DNA of 64,000 bases from an uncultured Oscillibacter sp. (GCA_900770295.1 CAAGJQ010000153.1:62001-126000), one strand, 5' to 3'. Shown: positions 48,519-58,326, numbered from the stretch's first letter. Numbers and translations: made by a program. Notes: a model not told the origin generated them from the sequence alone.

Positions 48519-48660
48519 GAATAAACCGCTTTGCGGTTTATTCGCGCGGCGGCGGCCACGCTCCTGTGGAAGGCGCAAGGTTTATGGACAATTTAGTCCA
48601 AAAACCTTGCACTTGAACAAAGCTGAAAGCCTTGGCTTTCAAGGCTTTCAGCTTTGTTCA
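48519..48660. repeat. Triple-hairpin intergenic element upstream of the GreA-like gene
   Basis: Three stems: GAATAAACCGC/GCGGTTTATTC (48519-48543); GCAAGGTTT..TGGAC/GTCCA..AAACCTTGC (48575-48610); and a 21-bp near-perfect stem beginning TGAACAAAGCTGAAAGCC (48614-48660). None has a T-run. TATGATAAT at 48503-48511 could serve as a -10 for a plus-strand transcript. It is either a folded RNA or a mobile palindromic repeat. The 356-base gap 48351-48706 contains this and the divergent promoter above, nothing else. Confidence 0.55.
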
Positions 48661-48706
48661 GTACGCATTATGATAGAAAATCATTCAGATACACGAGGTG
48701 TTTTCC

Positions 48707-49210
48707 ATGTATGACGAACTGACAGAAGTGGATATCAGGAAGATGCAGGAGGAGATTGACCACCGGGTGCGGGTCCTCCGGCCCCAGCTGATCGAGGAGG
48801 TCCAGACCGCCCGGGCCTTTGGTGACCTCAGTGAGAACTTTGAATACAAGTGCGCCAAGCAGGCCAAAAACCGCAACGAGAGCCGCATCCGGTATCTGGA
48901 GCGGATGATCCGCACGGCCAAGGTCATTGAGGTCAAGACACAGGAGGACGTGGTGGGCCTGTTTGACAAGGTGACGATCTTCAATGAGATGGTGAAAAAG
49001 GAGATGACCATTCAAATCGTCACCACGCTGCGGCAGGATGCCCTGAAGGGGCTCATCAGCAAGGAATCCCCGGTGGGGAAGGCTCTGATGGGACGCAAGG
49101 TGGGAGACCGGGTCCAGGTGGAGGTCAACCCCCAGCTGAAATACTTTGTGGAGATCCGGGCCATTGAAAAGGGCAAGGATGACGAGAATATGGAGATCAG
49201 CGCCTACTGA
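48707..49210 (+). CDS. GreA/GreB-family transcription elongation factor-like protein
   Basis: A 167-residue protein with the two-domain Gre layout. The N-terminal coiled coil (about residues 5-75) includes ARAFGDLSENFEYKCAKQAKNRNESRIRYLE, close to the GDLSENAEY(D/H)AAKE(E/R)Q tip of GreA. The C-terminal FKBP-like domain (about 85-165) has ISKESPVGKALMGRKVGDRVQVEV. The two acidic residues at the coiled-coil tip that act in RNA cleavage are kept (D and E in GDLSENFEY). Compared with GreA, the tip is more basic (KCAKQAKNRNE). It could rescue backtracked RNA polymerase or be a regulatory Gre-like factor. ATG 48707 follows GAGGTG. Confidence 0.85.
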   Translation: MYDELTEVDIRKMQEEIDHRVRVLRPQLIEEVQTARAFGDLSENFEYKCAKQAKNRNESRIRYLERMIRTAKVIEVKTQEDVVGLFDKVTIFNEMVKKEMTIQIVTTLRQDALKGLISKESPVGKALMGRKVGDRVQVEVNPQLKYFVEIRAIEKGKDDENMEISAY

Positions 49211-49215
49211 AGCAA

Positions 49216-49249
49216 AAAACGAGGAGAGCACACAGCTCTCCTCGTTTTG
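49216..49249. terminator. Bidirectional terminator between the Gre-like gene and livF
   Basis: AAAACGAGGAGAGC/GCTCTCCTCGTTTT with an ACACA loop, A- and T-runs on both sides. Confidence 0.9.
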
Positions 49250-49262
49250 CATATCCGGGCTT

Positions 49263-49973
49263 TCAGCCGCCCAGATAGGCCTTCTTGATGGCGGGGCTTT
49301 CCAGCAGCTCGTGGCCGGTGCCGGTGGTGACCACCTTGCCGGTCTCCAGTACGTAGCCCCGGTCCGCGACGGACAGGGCAGCCTGGGCGTTCTGCTCCAC
49401 CAGCAGAATGGTAGTGCCGGCCTTGTGGAGGTTCTGGATGATCTCGAAGATCTGCTCTACCAGGATGGGGGCCAGGCCCATGGAGGGCTCATCCAGCATC
49501 AGCAGCTTGGGGTGGCTCATCAGGGCGCGGCCCATGGCCAGCATCTGCTGCTCGCCGCCGGACAGAGTGCCGGCCACCTGCTTGAAGCGCTCCTTCAGGC
49601 GGGGAAACTGCTGATACACCGCCTCCAGGTCCTTGGCGATGTTGGCACTGCCCTGGGTGTAGGCGCCCATCTCCAGATTCTCCTGGACGGTCATCTGGAG
49701 GAACACGCGGCGGCCCTCCGGCACCAGCGCTAGGCCCTTGGAGACGATCTTGTGACAGGGAAACTTGCCCAGATTCTCACCCATGAAGGAGATGGAGCCG
49801 GTCTTGCTGTGGAGCAGGCCGGAGATGGTGTTCAGCGTGGTGGATTTACCGGCGCCGTTGGCGCCGATCAGGGTGACGATCTCCCCCTCGTTGACCTCAA
49901 AGGAGACGCCCTTGATGGCATGGATGCTGCCGTAATAGACGTTGATGTCCTCTACTTTCAGAATCGGTTCCAT
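49263..49973 (-). CDS. livF: Branched-chain amino acid ABC transporter ATP-binding protein LivF
   Basis: A 236-residue ATPase, one of two that drive the high-affinity branched-chain amino-acid (HAAT) importer. Walker A is GANGAGKSTTLN, signature LSGGEQQMLAMGRAL, Walker B LLMLDEPSMGLAP, and the LivF-type C-terminus is VADRGYVLETGKVV. ATG 49973 sits seven bases after AAGGAGG; a GTG two codons earlier is too close to it. It starts two bases after the livG stop and is the last gene of livKHMGF, before the bidirectional terminator. Confidence 0.95.
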   Translation of the reverse strand: MEPILKVEDINVYYGSIHAIKGVSFEVNEGEIVTLIGANGAGKSTTLNTISGLLHSKTGSISFMGENLGKFPCHKIVSKGLALVPEGRRVFLQMTVQENLEMGAYTQGSANIAKDLEAVYQQFPRLKERFKQVAGTLSGGEQQMLAMGRALMSHPKLLMLDEPSMGLAPILVEQIFEIIQNLHKAGTTILLVEQNAQAALSVADRGYVLETGKVVTTGTGHELLESPAIKKAYLGG

Positions 49974-49975
49974 GG

Positions 49976-50809
<834 letters not shown>

Positions 50810-50810
50810 G

Positions 50811-51863
50811 TCAGACGGCCTCCTTTCCGGAACGGTTGCCGGGTTTGAACCGGCTGAAGAAGGATTTCAGCGTGGGGTTGTTGGTGACCAGCATCACCAG
50901 GATCAGCACGATGGCGTACACCAGCATCCGGTAGTCGGAGAACTGGCGCAGGGCCTCGGGCAGGATGGTCAGAGCGGCGGCGGCGATGATGGAGCCCAGC
51001 ATGTTGCCCAGGCCGCCCAGTACCACGAACACCAGCACCAGAATGGAGGTGTTGAAGTCGAACTTGTTGGCCACGATGGTGGAGTAGTTCATGGCGAACA
51101 GGGCACCGGCGGCGCCCGCCAGAGCGGCGGAGGTCACGAAGGCCATCATCTTGTACTTCGTGACGTTGACGCCCACACTCTCGGCGGCGATGCGGTTGTC
51201 CCGGATGGCCATGATGGCCCGGCCGGCCCGGCTGTTCACCAGATGGAATACCACGATCAGGGTGATCATCACCAGGACGAAGCCCGCGGTAAAGGTGGAG
51301 ATCTTCTGGATGCCGCCGATGCCCATGGGACCGGCGATGATGAGCTTGCCGCCCTCGGCCAGGTTGGTTTTGTCGCTGAGCAGGCTCAGGTGCAGGCCCT
51401 TGCTGTCGACACCCACATAGAGGTTGTTGAAAATGCTCTTGATGATCTCGCCGAAGGCCAGGGTCACAATGGCCAGATAGTCGCCGTTCAGCCGCAGCAC
51501 GGGGATGCCGATGAGGAAACCGGCCAGGGCGGCAAAGGCGGCGCCCACAGCCAGGGCGATGGCCATGCGCAGCGGCGCGGCGGGGACGGCGTCCTGCAGG
51601 GCAATGGCGGCGGTGACGCCGGTGAAGGCGCCCATGCTCATGAAGCCGGCGTGGCCCAGGGACAGCTCACCCAGCACGCCGACGGTCAGGTTCAGGGAGA
51701 TGGCCATGACGATGTAGGCGCAGATGGGGACCAGCATACCTTTTAAAGAGGAGCTGATGGCGCCGGCGCTGCCCAGCACCTGCAAAATGACATACGCCAG
51801 GATGACCAGCAGATAGGTCAGGTAATTCCAGCGGGCGGTCTTGTTGAGTTTCAGAGATTTCAT
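50811..51863 (-). CDS. livM: Branched-chain amino acid ABC transporter permease LivM
   Basis: A 350-residue permease with about nine membrane segments. LivM landmarks are AYIVMAISLNLTVGVLGELSLGHAGFMS near residue 40, RLNGDYLAIVTLAFGEI near 130, and RDNRIAAESVGVNVTKYK in the cytoplasmic loop that contacts the ATPases. ATG 51863 follows GAGGTGG. A GTG at 51887 overlaps the livH stop and lacks a site. It works with LivH as the heterodimeric pore. Confidence 0.93.
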   Translation of the reverse strand: MKSLKLNKTARWNYLTYLLVILAYVILQVLGSAGAISSSLKGMLVPICAYIVMAISLNLTVGVLGELSLGHAGFMSMGAFTGVTAAIALQDAVPAAPLRMAIALAVGAAFAALAGFLIGIPVLRLNGDYLAIVTLAFGEIIKSIFNNLYVGVDSKGLHLSLLSDKTNLAEGGKLIIAGPMGIGGIQKISTFTAGFVLVMITLIVVFHLVNSRAGRAIMAIRDNRIAAESVGVNVTKYKMMAFVTSAALAGAAGALFAMNYSTIVANKFDFNTSILVLVFVVLGGLGNMLGSIIAAAALTILPEALRQFSDYRMLVYAIVLILVMLVTNNPTLKSFFSRFKPGNRSGKEAV

Positions 51864-51873
51864 ATCCGCCACC

Positions 51874-52776
51874 TCACACTTTCTCACGGATCTGCTTGCC
51901 CAGCAGACCGGCGGGCTTCACCAGCAGCACGATGATCAGCACGGCGAACACGACGGCGTCACTGAGCTGCGTGGAGATGTAAGCCTTCGCGAAGATTTCA
52001 ATGACGCCCAGCAGCAATCCGCCCAGGAAGGCGCCGGGGATGGAGCCGATGCCGCCGAACACGGCGGCGGTAAATGCCTTGATGCCGGGCATGGAGCCGG
52101 TGGTGGGCACCAGGGTGGGATAGGCGGAGCACAGCAGCACACCGGCGATGGCGGCAAGGCCGGAGCCGATGGCGAAGGTCATGGAGATGGTGGCGTCCAC
52201 ATTGATGCCCATGAGCTGGGCGGCGCCCTTGTCTTCGGAGCAGGCCCGCATGGCCTTGCCCATCTTGGTCTTGCCGGTGAACCAGGTCAGCGCCAGCATG
52301 ATGACGATGCAGATAATGATAGTGAACAGCGTCACATAGGAGATCTTCAGCTGGCCGCCGAACAGCTCCACGCCGGTCCTGGCGGTTTCGCCGGAGCCGG
52401 AGGTGAAGAAGTTGGGGAACACCTTGGGGTTGGAGGACCACAGCAGCAGCGCCGTGTTCTGCAGGAAGTAGCTGACGCCGATGGCGGTGATCAGGACCGC
52501 CAGGGAGGGGGCCTGCCGCAGGGGCTTGTAGGCCAGCCGCTCCACCACCATGCCCAGGACCGTGCAGACGGCCATGGCCAGGATGACGCCCACCAGCGGC
52601 GGCAGATTGAAGCGGGAAACGGCATAGAAGCAGATGTACGCACCCACCATGATGACGTCGCCATGGGCGAAGTTCAGCATCTTGGCGATGCCGTAGACCA
52701 TGGTATAGCCCAGGGCGATGATGGCGTAAATGCTGCCCAGACTGATCCCGCTGATCAGGAAGTTCAGAAAGGTCAT
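51874..52776 (-). CDS. livH: Branched-chain amino acid ABC transporter permease LivH
   Basis: A 300-residue permease with eight or so membrane segments. Typical features are SLGSIYAIIALGYTMVYGIAKMLNFAHGD near the N-terminus, YKPLRQAPSLAVLITAIGVS, and RACSEDKGAAQLMGINVD in the ATPase-contact loop. ATG 52776 follows AAAGAGG; the frame stays open 82 codons further upstream across two hairpins, which is not coding. It is the first gene after the binding-protein gene, separated by 181 bases. Confidence 0.95.
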   Translation of the reverse strand: MTFLNFLISGISLGSIYAIIALGYTMVYGIAKMLNFAHGDVIMVGAYICFYAVSRFNLPPLVGVILAMAVCTVLGMVVERLAYKPLRQAPSLAVLITAIGVSYFLQNTALLLWSSNPKVFPNFFTSGSGETARTGVELFGGQLKISYVTLFTIIICIVIMLALTWFTGKTKMGKAMRACSEDKGAAQLMGINVDATISMTFAIGSGLAAIAGVLLCSAYPTLVPTTGSMPGIKAFTAAVFGGIGSIPGAFLGGLLLGVIEIFAKAYISTQLSDAVVFAVLIIVLLVKPAGLLGKQIREKV

Positions 52777-52826
52777 AAGACAACACCTCTTTCTATCTGT
52801 CAAAGGTTTCAGGGTTACGCTCCAGT

Positions 52827-52922
52827 GCGTATCTGAAAAATACCGGACACCGGTGCTTTTCAGATACGCGCTGTATGACCGGAACGGGCCGGAGAGACTG
52901 CCCGGGCGGACAGCCTCTCCGG
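52827..52922 (-). promoter_or_regulatory. Two stem-loops between livK and livH
   Basis: GCGTATCTGAAAA/TTTTCAGATACGC (52827-52869) and CCGGAGAG/CTCTCCGG extended by CTG/CAG (52889-52922), neither with a T-run on the minus strand. They lie directly after the binding-protein gene, as in the sugar importer operon. Confidence 0.65.
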
Positions 52923-52957
52923 CTCCATTGCCGGGAAGGGAGGGTAATAGAACTGAA

Positions 52958-54157
52958 TTAGTCCAGGCCGACGTAGGCGCCGTTCTCAATGACCATGCCC
53001 TTGGGGCTCTTGGAAACGGCACCGGAGGCGTCCCAGGTCATGCCGTCGCCGGTCAGGCCGTCGAAGGTCATGGAGGTGAACTGCTCGATCATAGCGGCGC
53101 ACAGGTCCTCGGCGGACATGTCGGCGGTGGCGCCGGCGTTTTCCAGAGCCTGCTTGTAGGCGTAGACGCAGTCATAGGCGTCGGCGGCGAACTGGTTGGG
53201 GATCTCGCCGAACTGCTCCTGATACTTCTTGACGAAGTTCTGGGTGCGCTCATCGGTGGAGTCGGCGTTGAAGGGAGTCAGCAGCATGACGCCCTCGGCC
53301 AGAGAGGTGTCAAAGCCCTCCATGGTCAGGATGCCGTCCATGCCGTCCACGCCGAACCAGGTGGGAGCGTAGCCCATGGCCTTGGCCTGGGACAGGATCA
53401 GGGAAGCGGGCTGATAGTACATGGGCAGGAACACCAGGTCAGCGCTGTTGCTCTGGGCATCGGACAGCTGGACGGAGAAGTCGGTGTCGTTGCCGTCGGC
53501 AAAGGTGGTGTCGGAGACGATCTCCAGGCCCAGCTCGCCAGCCTTCTCGGTGAAGGTGTCGTGGATGCCCTTGGAGTACACGTCGTCGTTCTTCCAGATG
53601 ATGGCGACCTTGGTTGCCAGACCCTTGTCAGCGATGTACTGGGCGGAAGCGGAGCCCTGGTTGGGGTCCATGAAGCACATCTGGAACATGTTGTCCTTGC
53701 CCTCGGTGACGGCGGTGGCGGAGGCGGAGGGAGTCAGGGCGAAGATGCGGTCGGCGTAGGTTTCGGCAGAAGTGGCCTCGCAGGGCTTGGAGGTGACGGA
53801 GCCCAGGGAGATCTGCATGCCCCAGTCCTTCAGCGCGTTGTAGGCGTTGACGGCCTTCTCGGCGTCGTGCTGGTCGTCCTCGTACTTCAGCTCGAACTGG
53901 ATGGCGCCGCCCTCGGCGTTGATCTCGTCAACGGCGATCTGGGCACCGTTCTTGGCCGCGTTGCCGTAGATGGCGGCGCCGCCGGTCAGGGGGCCGGTGC
54001 CGCCCAGCTTGAAGGCGGCGCCGGAGGGAGCGGCGGTCTCCTCGGAGGAGCTGCCCGTGCTTTCGGCGGGGGTTTCTTCGGTTTTGCTGCCGCCGCAGGC
54101 AGCCAGGCTGAGGACCATGACCATGGCCATCATGAGACACATAAACTTCTTTTTCAT
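52958..54157 (-). CDS. livK: Branched-chain amino acid ABC transporter substrate-binding lipoprotein
   Basis: The 399-residue extracellular receptor of the importer (Leu/Ile/Val-binding type 1 fold). Residues 1-20 are a lipoprotein signal with lipobox LAAC then GGS, and a Glu/Ser/Thr-rich tether runs to about 45. The mature domain opens FKLGGTGPLTGGAAIYGNAAKNGAQIAVDEIN, the classic start, with YEDDQHDAEKAVNAYN, the ligand loop in LGSVTSKPCEATS and FFV-type later segments. ATG 54157 follows AAAAGGAG. It probably has its own promoter just upstream (TATAAT on the minus strand at 54187-54192; the -35 is poor). Related receptors bind amides or urea, so the ligand is by family inference. Confidence 0.92.
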   Translation of the reverse strand: MKKKFMCLMMAMVMVLSLAACGGSKTEETPAESTGSSSEETAAPSGAAFKLGGTGPLTGGAAIYGNAAKNGAQIAVDEINAEGGAIQFELKYEDDQHDAEKAVNAYNALKDWGMQISLGSVTSKPCEATSAETYADRIFALTPSASATAVTEGKDNMFQMCFMDPNQGSASAQYIADKGLATKVAIIWKNDDVYSKGIHDTFTEKAGELGLEIVSDTTFADGNDTDFSVQLSDAQSNSADLVFLPMYYQPASLILSQAKAMGYAPTWFGVDGMDGILTMEGFDTSLAEGVMLLTPFNADSTDERTQNFVKKYQEQFGEIPNQFAADAYDCVYAYKQALENAGATADMSAEDLCAAMIEQFTSMTFDGLTGDGMTWDASGAVSKSPKGMVIENGAYVGLD

Positions 54158-54193
54158 CGTGAGTTCTCCTTTTGCAAATTGAAATAATTATAC

Positions 54194-54227
54194 AAAAAAG
54201 CGGCCCCGCCAAAGAGCGGAGCCGCTT
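54194..54227 (-). terminator. Terminator of the 54243 membrane-protein gene
   Basis: On the minus strand AAGCGGCTCCGC/GCGGGGCCGCTT with CTTTG loop and six Ts, 15 bases after the stop. Confidence 0.88.
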
Positions 54228-54242
54228 CACTGTATCACACAG

Positions 54243-54536
54243 TTACACGCGCCTTTGCGTCTTTGGCAATTTCGTACCTTCGCATACCAGCAGGACTACC
54301 AACAGAACCAGTACGGCCAGCAGGACGGACAGGGAAATGCGCAGGAAAGCAGCCGCGATCAGGCAGCAAATCAGGCAAATAATAATGGACGCCATGAAAA
54401 TGGCGTCCAGAATGAAAGTGATCATATTGGCGGCAGAGGACATGGCAGACGTATGCGCGCAGGAACCGGCAGCGGCTGCGCAGGCAGACGCATCATGATC
54501 CATCATGAAATTGTTGTTCATATACATGCGGGTCAT
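54243..54536 (-). CDS. Small membrane protein of unknown function
   Basis: A 97-residue protein. The N-terminal ~35 residues are hydrophilic and rich in Met, Asn, Ala and Ser (MTRMYMNNNFMMDHD..., with Cys at 19 and 26). Two adjoining hydrophobic segments follow, the first with ILDAIFMASIIICLICCL and the second with ISLSVLLAVLVLLVVLLV, and then a short basic tail. AAAGGAG lies nine bases before ATG 54536, and a consensus promoter and a terminator frame it, so it is a real monocistronic gene. I do not recognise the family. It lies upstream of livK on the same strand but is separated by its terminator. Confidence 0.7.
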   Translation of the reverse strand: MTRMYMNNNFMMDHDASACAAAAGSCAHTSAMSSAANMITFILDAIFMASIIICLICCLIAAAFLRISLSVLLAVLVLLVVLLVCEGTKLPKTQRRV

Positions 54537-54584
54537 GACATCCAGCTCCTTTCCAAACCATGTGTGCCGTGTGAAATTGTTTCC

Positions 54585-54613
54585 ATTCTAACGGCTCAAA
54601 AGCGGATTGTCAA
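54585..54613 (-). promoter_or_regulatory. Promoter of the 54243 membrane-protein gene
   Basis: Minus strand: TTGACA, 17-base spacer, TAGAAT, about 50 bases before the start codon. From here to 54787 the DNA is markedly AT-rich, with no recognisable gene. Confidence 0.8.
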
Positions 54614-54787
54614 CTACCCAAAAAACGGCAAAATATATAAATTAACGCCAAATAAATTTAAAAAAATATACTAAATATACAAAAATACGAATTTTTCTGG
54701 AAAAACAGACATTTTTTTCTGAAAGACGCTGTATGGAAAAAACAGAAGATGACACGCAGTAGAAAGAGCGGCGCGGCCGCTAAAATA

Positions 54788-54864
54788 GTTGCCTGTATGC
54801 AACGAATTTCCATTGACTTGCGGCGGCAATCTGCTATCCTTAATATATAGCTGTAAACGTTTGA
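54788..54864 (+). promoter_or_regulatory. Promoter and operator candidates of the second ABC exporter pair
   Basis: GTTGC-N6-GCAAC inverted repeat (54788-54803), then TTGACT (54813-54818), 16-base spacer, TATCCT (54835-54840). TGTAAACGTTTGA (54852-54864), a LacI/CcpA-like CG-centred palindrome, lies just after the expected transcription start. Confidence 0.6.
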
Positions 54865-54877
54865 GCGGGGGATGGAT

Positions 54878-56587
54878 ATGAGAACTGTTATGGGATACCT
54901 GCGTCCCTATGCGCGCCGGGTGGCCTGTGGAGTGACCATCAAGTTCACGGCGGCAATCCTGGAATTGATCCTGCCGCTGCTGCTGGCCCATGTCATCGAT
55001 GTCTGCGTCCCGGCGGAGGACATGCGGGCCATCTGGCGGTGCGGAGGCCTCATGGCCGTGCTGGCTTTTTCGGCCGCTTTCTGCAATATCACCGCCAACC
55101 GGATGGCCGCGTGGGTCTCCATGGAGATGACCCGGGAACTGCGGAACGACCTGTACCGGCGGGCAGAGCAGCTCTCCTGCGCCCAGATGGACCGGTTTTC
55201 CGTGTCCTCTCTGGTGTCCCGTCTGACCAATGATACCTATAACGTCCACCAGATGTTCGACAAGGTCCAGCGGGGCGGCATCCGGGCGCCCATGCTGGTG
55301 CTGGGCGGACTGGTCCTGACCTTTTTCCAGGAGCCGGCGCTGGCGCTGGTCCAGCTGGCGGCCTGCACCCTGACGTTTTTCACGATCTGGTTCGTGACCC
55401 GCCGGGGCATCCCCCACTACACGGCGGCCCAGACAGCGGTGGACACGGTGGTCCGCATCATCCGGGAGAACGCCTCCGGCGTCCGTGTCATCAAGGCGCT
55501 GGCCTGCCAGAAGCAGGAGCGGGACCGGTTTGAGACCGCCAACGAGACCGCCCGGCGGACCGAAGAGCACGCCGGCTGCGTCATGGCCGCCGCCAACCCC
55601 GCCACGGGCTTCTTCCTGAACATGGGATTGGTGATGGTGATGGTGGTGGGCGCGGTCCGGGTCCAGGAGGGCCGGATGGCCGCCGGACAGATCGTGGCGT
55701 TCCTGTCCTATTTCACCCTGATCCAGAATGCCACATTGGGCATGGCGAAGATCTTTGTCAAGATCAGCAAGGGCGCCGCCTCCGCCCGGCGGATCGAGGA
55801 GATCCTGCTGGCGCCGGCGGATCAGGAGGTCCGCTCGTCTGAGGCGTCCTCGGAGACGGAGCTGGGCATGGACCATGTGACCTTCTCCTATCTGGGGGTG
55901 GAAAAAGACCTGGATGATGCCACCTTCACTCTGCGGAAAGGCGAGATGCTGGGCATCCTGGGTCCCATCGGCAGCGGCAAGACCACGCTGGTCTCCCTGC
56001 TGCTGCGCCTGTACGATGCCGGCAGCGGCGTGGTCTGGGTCAGCGGCCGGGATGTGGCCTCCCGGAGCCGGAAGGACCTCCAGGGACGGTTCGGCGTGGT
56101 GTTCCAGAACGGCGACCTGCTGAGTGACAGCGTTTACGAAAACATCTCCTTCCTCCGGGACCTGCCCAGGGAGGATGTGATCGCGGCGGCCAGGACTGCC
56201 CAGGCCTGGGAGTTCATCGAACAGCTGCCCCAGGGGCTGGATACCCATATAGATATCCGGGGGGCCAACCTCTCCGGAGGCCAGCGGCAGCGGCTGCTGA
56301 TCGCCCGGGCCCTGGCGGCAAGGCCCGACATTCTGGTGCTGGACAGCGCCGACAGCGCGTTGGACTACCGGACCGCAGCGGCGCTCCACGAGGCCATCCG
56401 CCGGGACTGCCCGGAGGTGACCCTTGTGGTGATCTCGGAGCGCATCGCCTCTCTGCGGGAGGCGGACCGGATCCTGGTTCTGGAGGACGGCGTCATCACC
56501 CACCAGGGGAGCCACGCCCAGCTGCTGGGCAGCTGTGACCGCTACCGCCGGATGGCAGAGCTGCAGATGGGAGGCACCGGGGAATGA
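54878..56587 (+). CDS. Heterodimeric ABC exporter subunit, degenerate half
   Basis: A 569-residue exporter half (six membrane helices in residues 10-300, then a nucleotide-binding domain). Walker A is GPIGSGKTTL and signature LSGGQRQRLLIARAL. Walker B reads ILVLDSADSALD, where Ser replaces the catalytic Glu, and the H-loop is VVISERIAS, where Glu replaces His. Both key residues are lost, so ATP turnover must rely on the partner. GGGGG precedes ATG 54878 by six bases; ATG 54872 is directly against it. The stop overlaps the next start by four bases. Confidence 0.9.
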   Translation: MRTVMGYLRPYARRVACGVTIKFTAAILELILPLLLAHVIDVCVPAEDMRAIWRCGGLMAVLAFSAAFCNITANRMAAWVSMEMTRELRNDLYRRAEQLSCAQMDRFSVSSLVSRLTNDTYNVHQMFDKVQRGGIRAPMLVLGGLVLTFFQEPALALVQLAACTLTFFTIWFVTRRGIPHYTAAQTAVDTVVRIIRENASGVRVIKALACQKQERDRFETANETARRTEEHAGCVMAAANPATGFFLNMGLVMVMVVGAVRVQEGRMAAGQIVAFLSYFTLIQNATLGMAKIFVKISKGAASARRIEEILLAPADQEVRSSEASSETELGMDHVTFSYLGVEKDLDDATFTLRKGEMLGILGPIGSGKTTLVSLLLRLYDAGSGVVWVSGRDVASRSRKDLQGRFGVVFQNGDLLSDSVYENISFLRDLPREDVIAAARTAQAWEFIEQLPQGLDTHIDIRGANLSGGQRQRLLIARALAARPDILVLDSADSALDYRTAAALHEAIRRDCPEVTLVVISERIASLREADRILVLEDGVITHQGSHAQLLGSCDRYRRMAELQMGGTGE

Positions 56588-58326
56588 AAAGACATGTTTT
56601 GCGGCGGCTGGCCCGGTTCCTGCGGCCCTATGGCCTCCGGATATTGGTCGTTCTGACCGTTATGCTGGCGGCCAATCTGCTGGCGCTGGCGGCGCCGCTG
56701 CTGTCCGGCTGGGCCATGGACGCCATCGGCACCGAGGCCGGCGGCGTGGATTTTGAAGGGGTGTTCCGCAACTGTGCCGGCATGGTCCTCTGCTATGCGC
56801 TGTCGGCGCTGCTGAATTACGTCATCGCCGCCCAGCTGATCAAAGTGGGGCAGTCCGTCTCCCATGACCTGCGGAAGGCGGCCTTTGACCGCATGAGTGA
56901 GTTGCCGGTGGGGTATTTTGACACCCATCCGGCGGGGGATCTGATCAGCCGCATCTGCTATGATGTGGACACGGTGAACGCCACCATCTCCACAGATATG
57001 CTTCAGCTGTGCACCAGCGCCCTGACGGTGGTGGGTTCTTTCGTTATGCTGCTGATCATCTCTCCCCGGCTGACGTGCGTATTTTTCGTAACGGTGCCGC
57101 TGTCCGCGGTACTGACCCGGTTCCAGATGAAGCGGATCCACCCCCTGTTCCGCCTGCGCTCCAAAGAGCTGGGAAAGCTGAACGGATTCGCGGAGGAGCG
57201 CATGGGACAGCAGCAGGCCATTCGGACCTACGGCGTGGAGGCGGAGGATCAGAGACAGTTTGAGACATACAACAAAAAGGCGTCCAGCGCCTACTACGAG
57301 GCGGACCGGGCCAGCGCGGCCCTGGGACCGTCGGTGAACTTCATCAACAACGTCTCCCTGGCGGCCATCAGTGTGTTCGGAGCACTGCTCTATCTGGGCG
57401 GCAGTCTGACACTGGGAAGCCTGTCCTCCTTCGTGCTCTATTCCCGGAAGTTCTCCGGCCCCATCCGGGAGGCGGCCAACCTCCTGAGCGAGCTCCAGGC
57501 CAGCGCGGCTGCGGCGGAGCGGGTGCTGGACCTGCTGGACGAGCGGCCGGAGGCGGGAGACCCGGCGGACGCGCTACCGGCGGAGGGACTGCGGGGCGAG
57601 ATCGCCTTTGACCATGTGGATTTCGGCTACGATCCCAAGCGGCCTGTCCTGATGGACTTCACGGCCCATGTGCCGGCGGGCTGTCTCGCGGCTGTGGTGG
57701 GCCCTACCGGCGCCGGTAAGACCACGCTGGTCTCCCTGCTGCTGCGGTTTTACGAGCCCCAGAAGGGGAGCATCACCGTCGACGGCGTCCCTGTGAGCCT
57801 GTACAGCCGGGACGGCCTGCGCCGGCGGCTGGCCATGGTCCTGCAGGACACCTGGCTGTTTAGCGGGACCATCGCGGAGAATATCGCTTACGGCACACCG
57901 AGAGCCACCCGGGAGCAGATCGTGGAGGCGGCCAAAGCCGCCCGCATCCACCGCTTCATCACCTCTTTGCCCAACGGCTATGACACGGTCCTGACCGACG
58001 GAGGCACCGGGATCTCCAAAGGCCAGCGGCAGCTGCTTGCCATCGCCCGGTGTCTGCTGGCAGATGCGGATATCGTGATTCTGGATGAAGCCACCAGTAA
58101 TGTGGACACGGAGACGGAGGGAGAGATCGGCCTTGCCATGGAACACCTGAGGCAGGGGAGGACCTGCTTTGTCATCGCCCACCGGCTGGCCACCATCCGC
58201 AACGCGGACTGTATTCTGGTACTGGATCAGGGCGGTGTGGCCGAGCAGGGCACGCACGAGGAGCTGCTGGCCGCAGGAGGCATCTACGCGGAACTTTATC
58301 AGGCCCAATGGGCGGATTTTGCATAG
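56584..58326 (+). CDS. Heterodimeric ABC exporter subunit, catalytically intact half
   Basis: A 580-residue exporter half: membrane domain about residues 15-320 and nucleotide-binding domain with Walker A GPTGAGKTTL, Q-loop MVLQDTWLF, signature variant GGTGISKGQRQLLAIARCL, Walker B IVILDEATSNVD and H-loop VIAHRLATI. The intact residues complement the degenerate partner. It is translationally coupled to it (ATGA overlap). It is similar in plan to the pair at 43466-47009. The exported compound is unknown. Confidence 0.9.
   Translation: MKRHVLRRLARFLRPYGLRILVVLTVMLAANLLALAAPLLSGWAMDAIGTEAGGVDFEGVFRNCAGMVLCYALSALLNYVIAAQLIKVGQSVSHDLRKAAFDRMSELPVGYFDTHPAGDLISRICYDVDTVNATISTDMLQLCTSALTVVGSFVMLLIISPRLTCVFFVTVPLSAVLTRFQMKRIHPLFRLRSKELGKLNGFAEERMGQQQAIRTYGVEAEDQRQFETYNKKASSAYYEADRASAALGPSVNFINNVSLAAISVFGALLYLGGSLTLGSLSSFVLYSRKFSGPIREAANLLSELQASAAAAERVLDLLDERPEAGDPADALPAEGLRGEIAFDHVDFGYDPKRPVLMDFTAHVPAGCLAAVVGPTGAGKTTLVSLLLRFYEPQKGSITVDGVPVSLYSRDGLRRRLAMVLQDTWLFSGTIAENIAYGTPRATREQIVEAAKAARIHRFITSLPNGYDTVLTDGGTGISKGQRQLLAIARCLLADADIVILDEATSNVDTETEGEIGLAMEHLRQGRTCFVIAHRLATIRNADCILVLDQGGVAEQGTHEELLAAGGIYAELYQAQWADFA

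Noticed and set aside
48218..48559. A 113-codon minus-strand frame across the triple hairpin and operator
   Set aside because: It spans the promoter and structured element and has no ribosome binding site; the 24-codon frame inside the region has better signals.
54671..56515. A 614-codon minus-strand open frame opposite the ABC exporter gene
   Set aside because: His/Gly/Arg-rich antisense shadow; no start signals.
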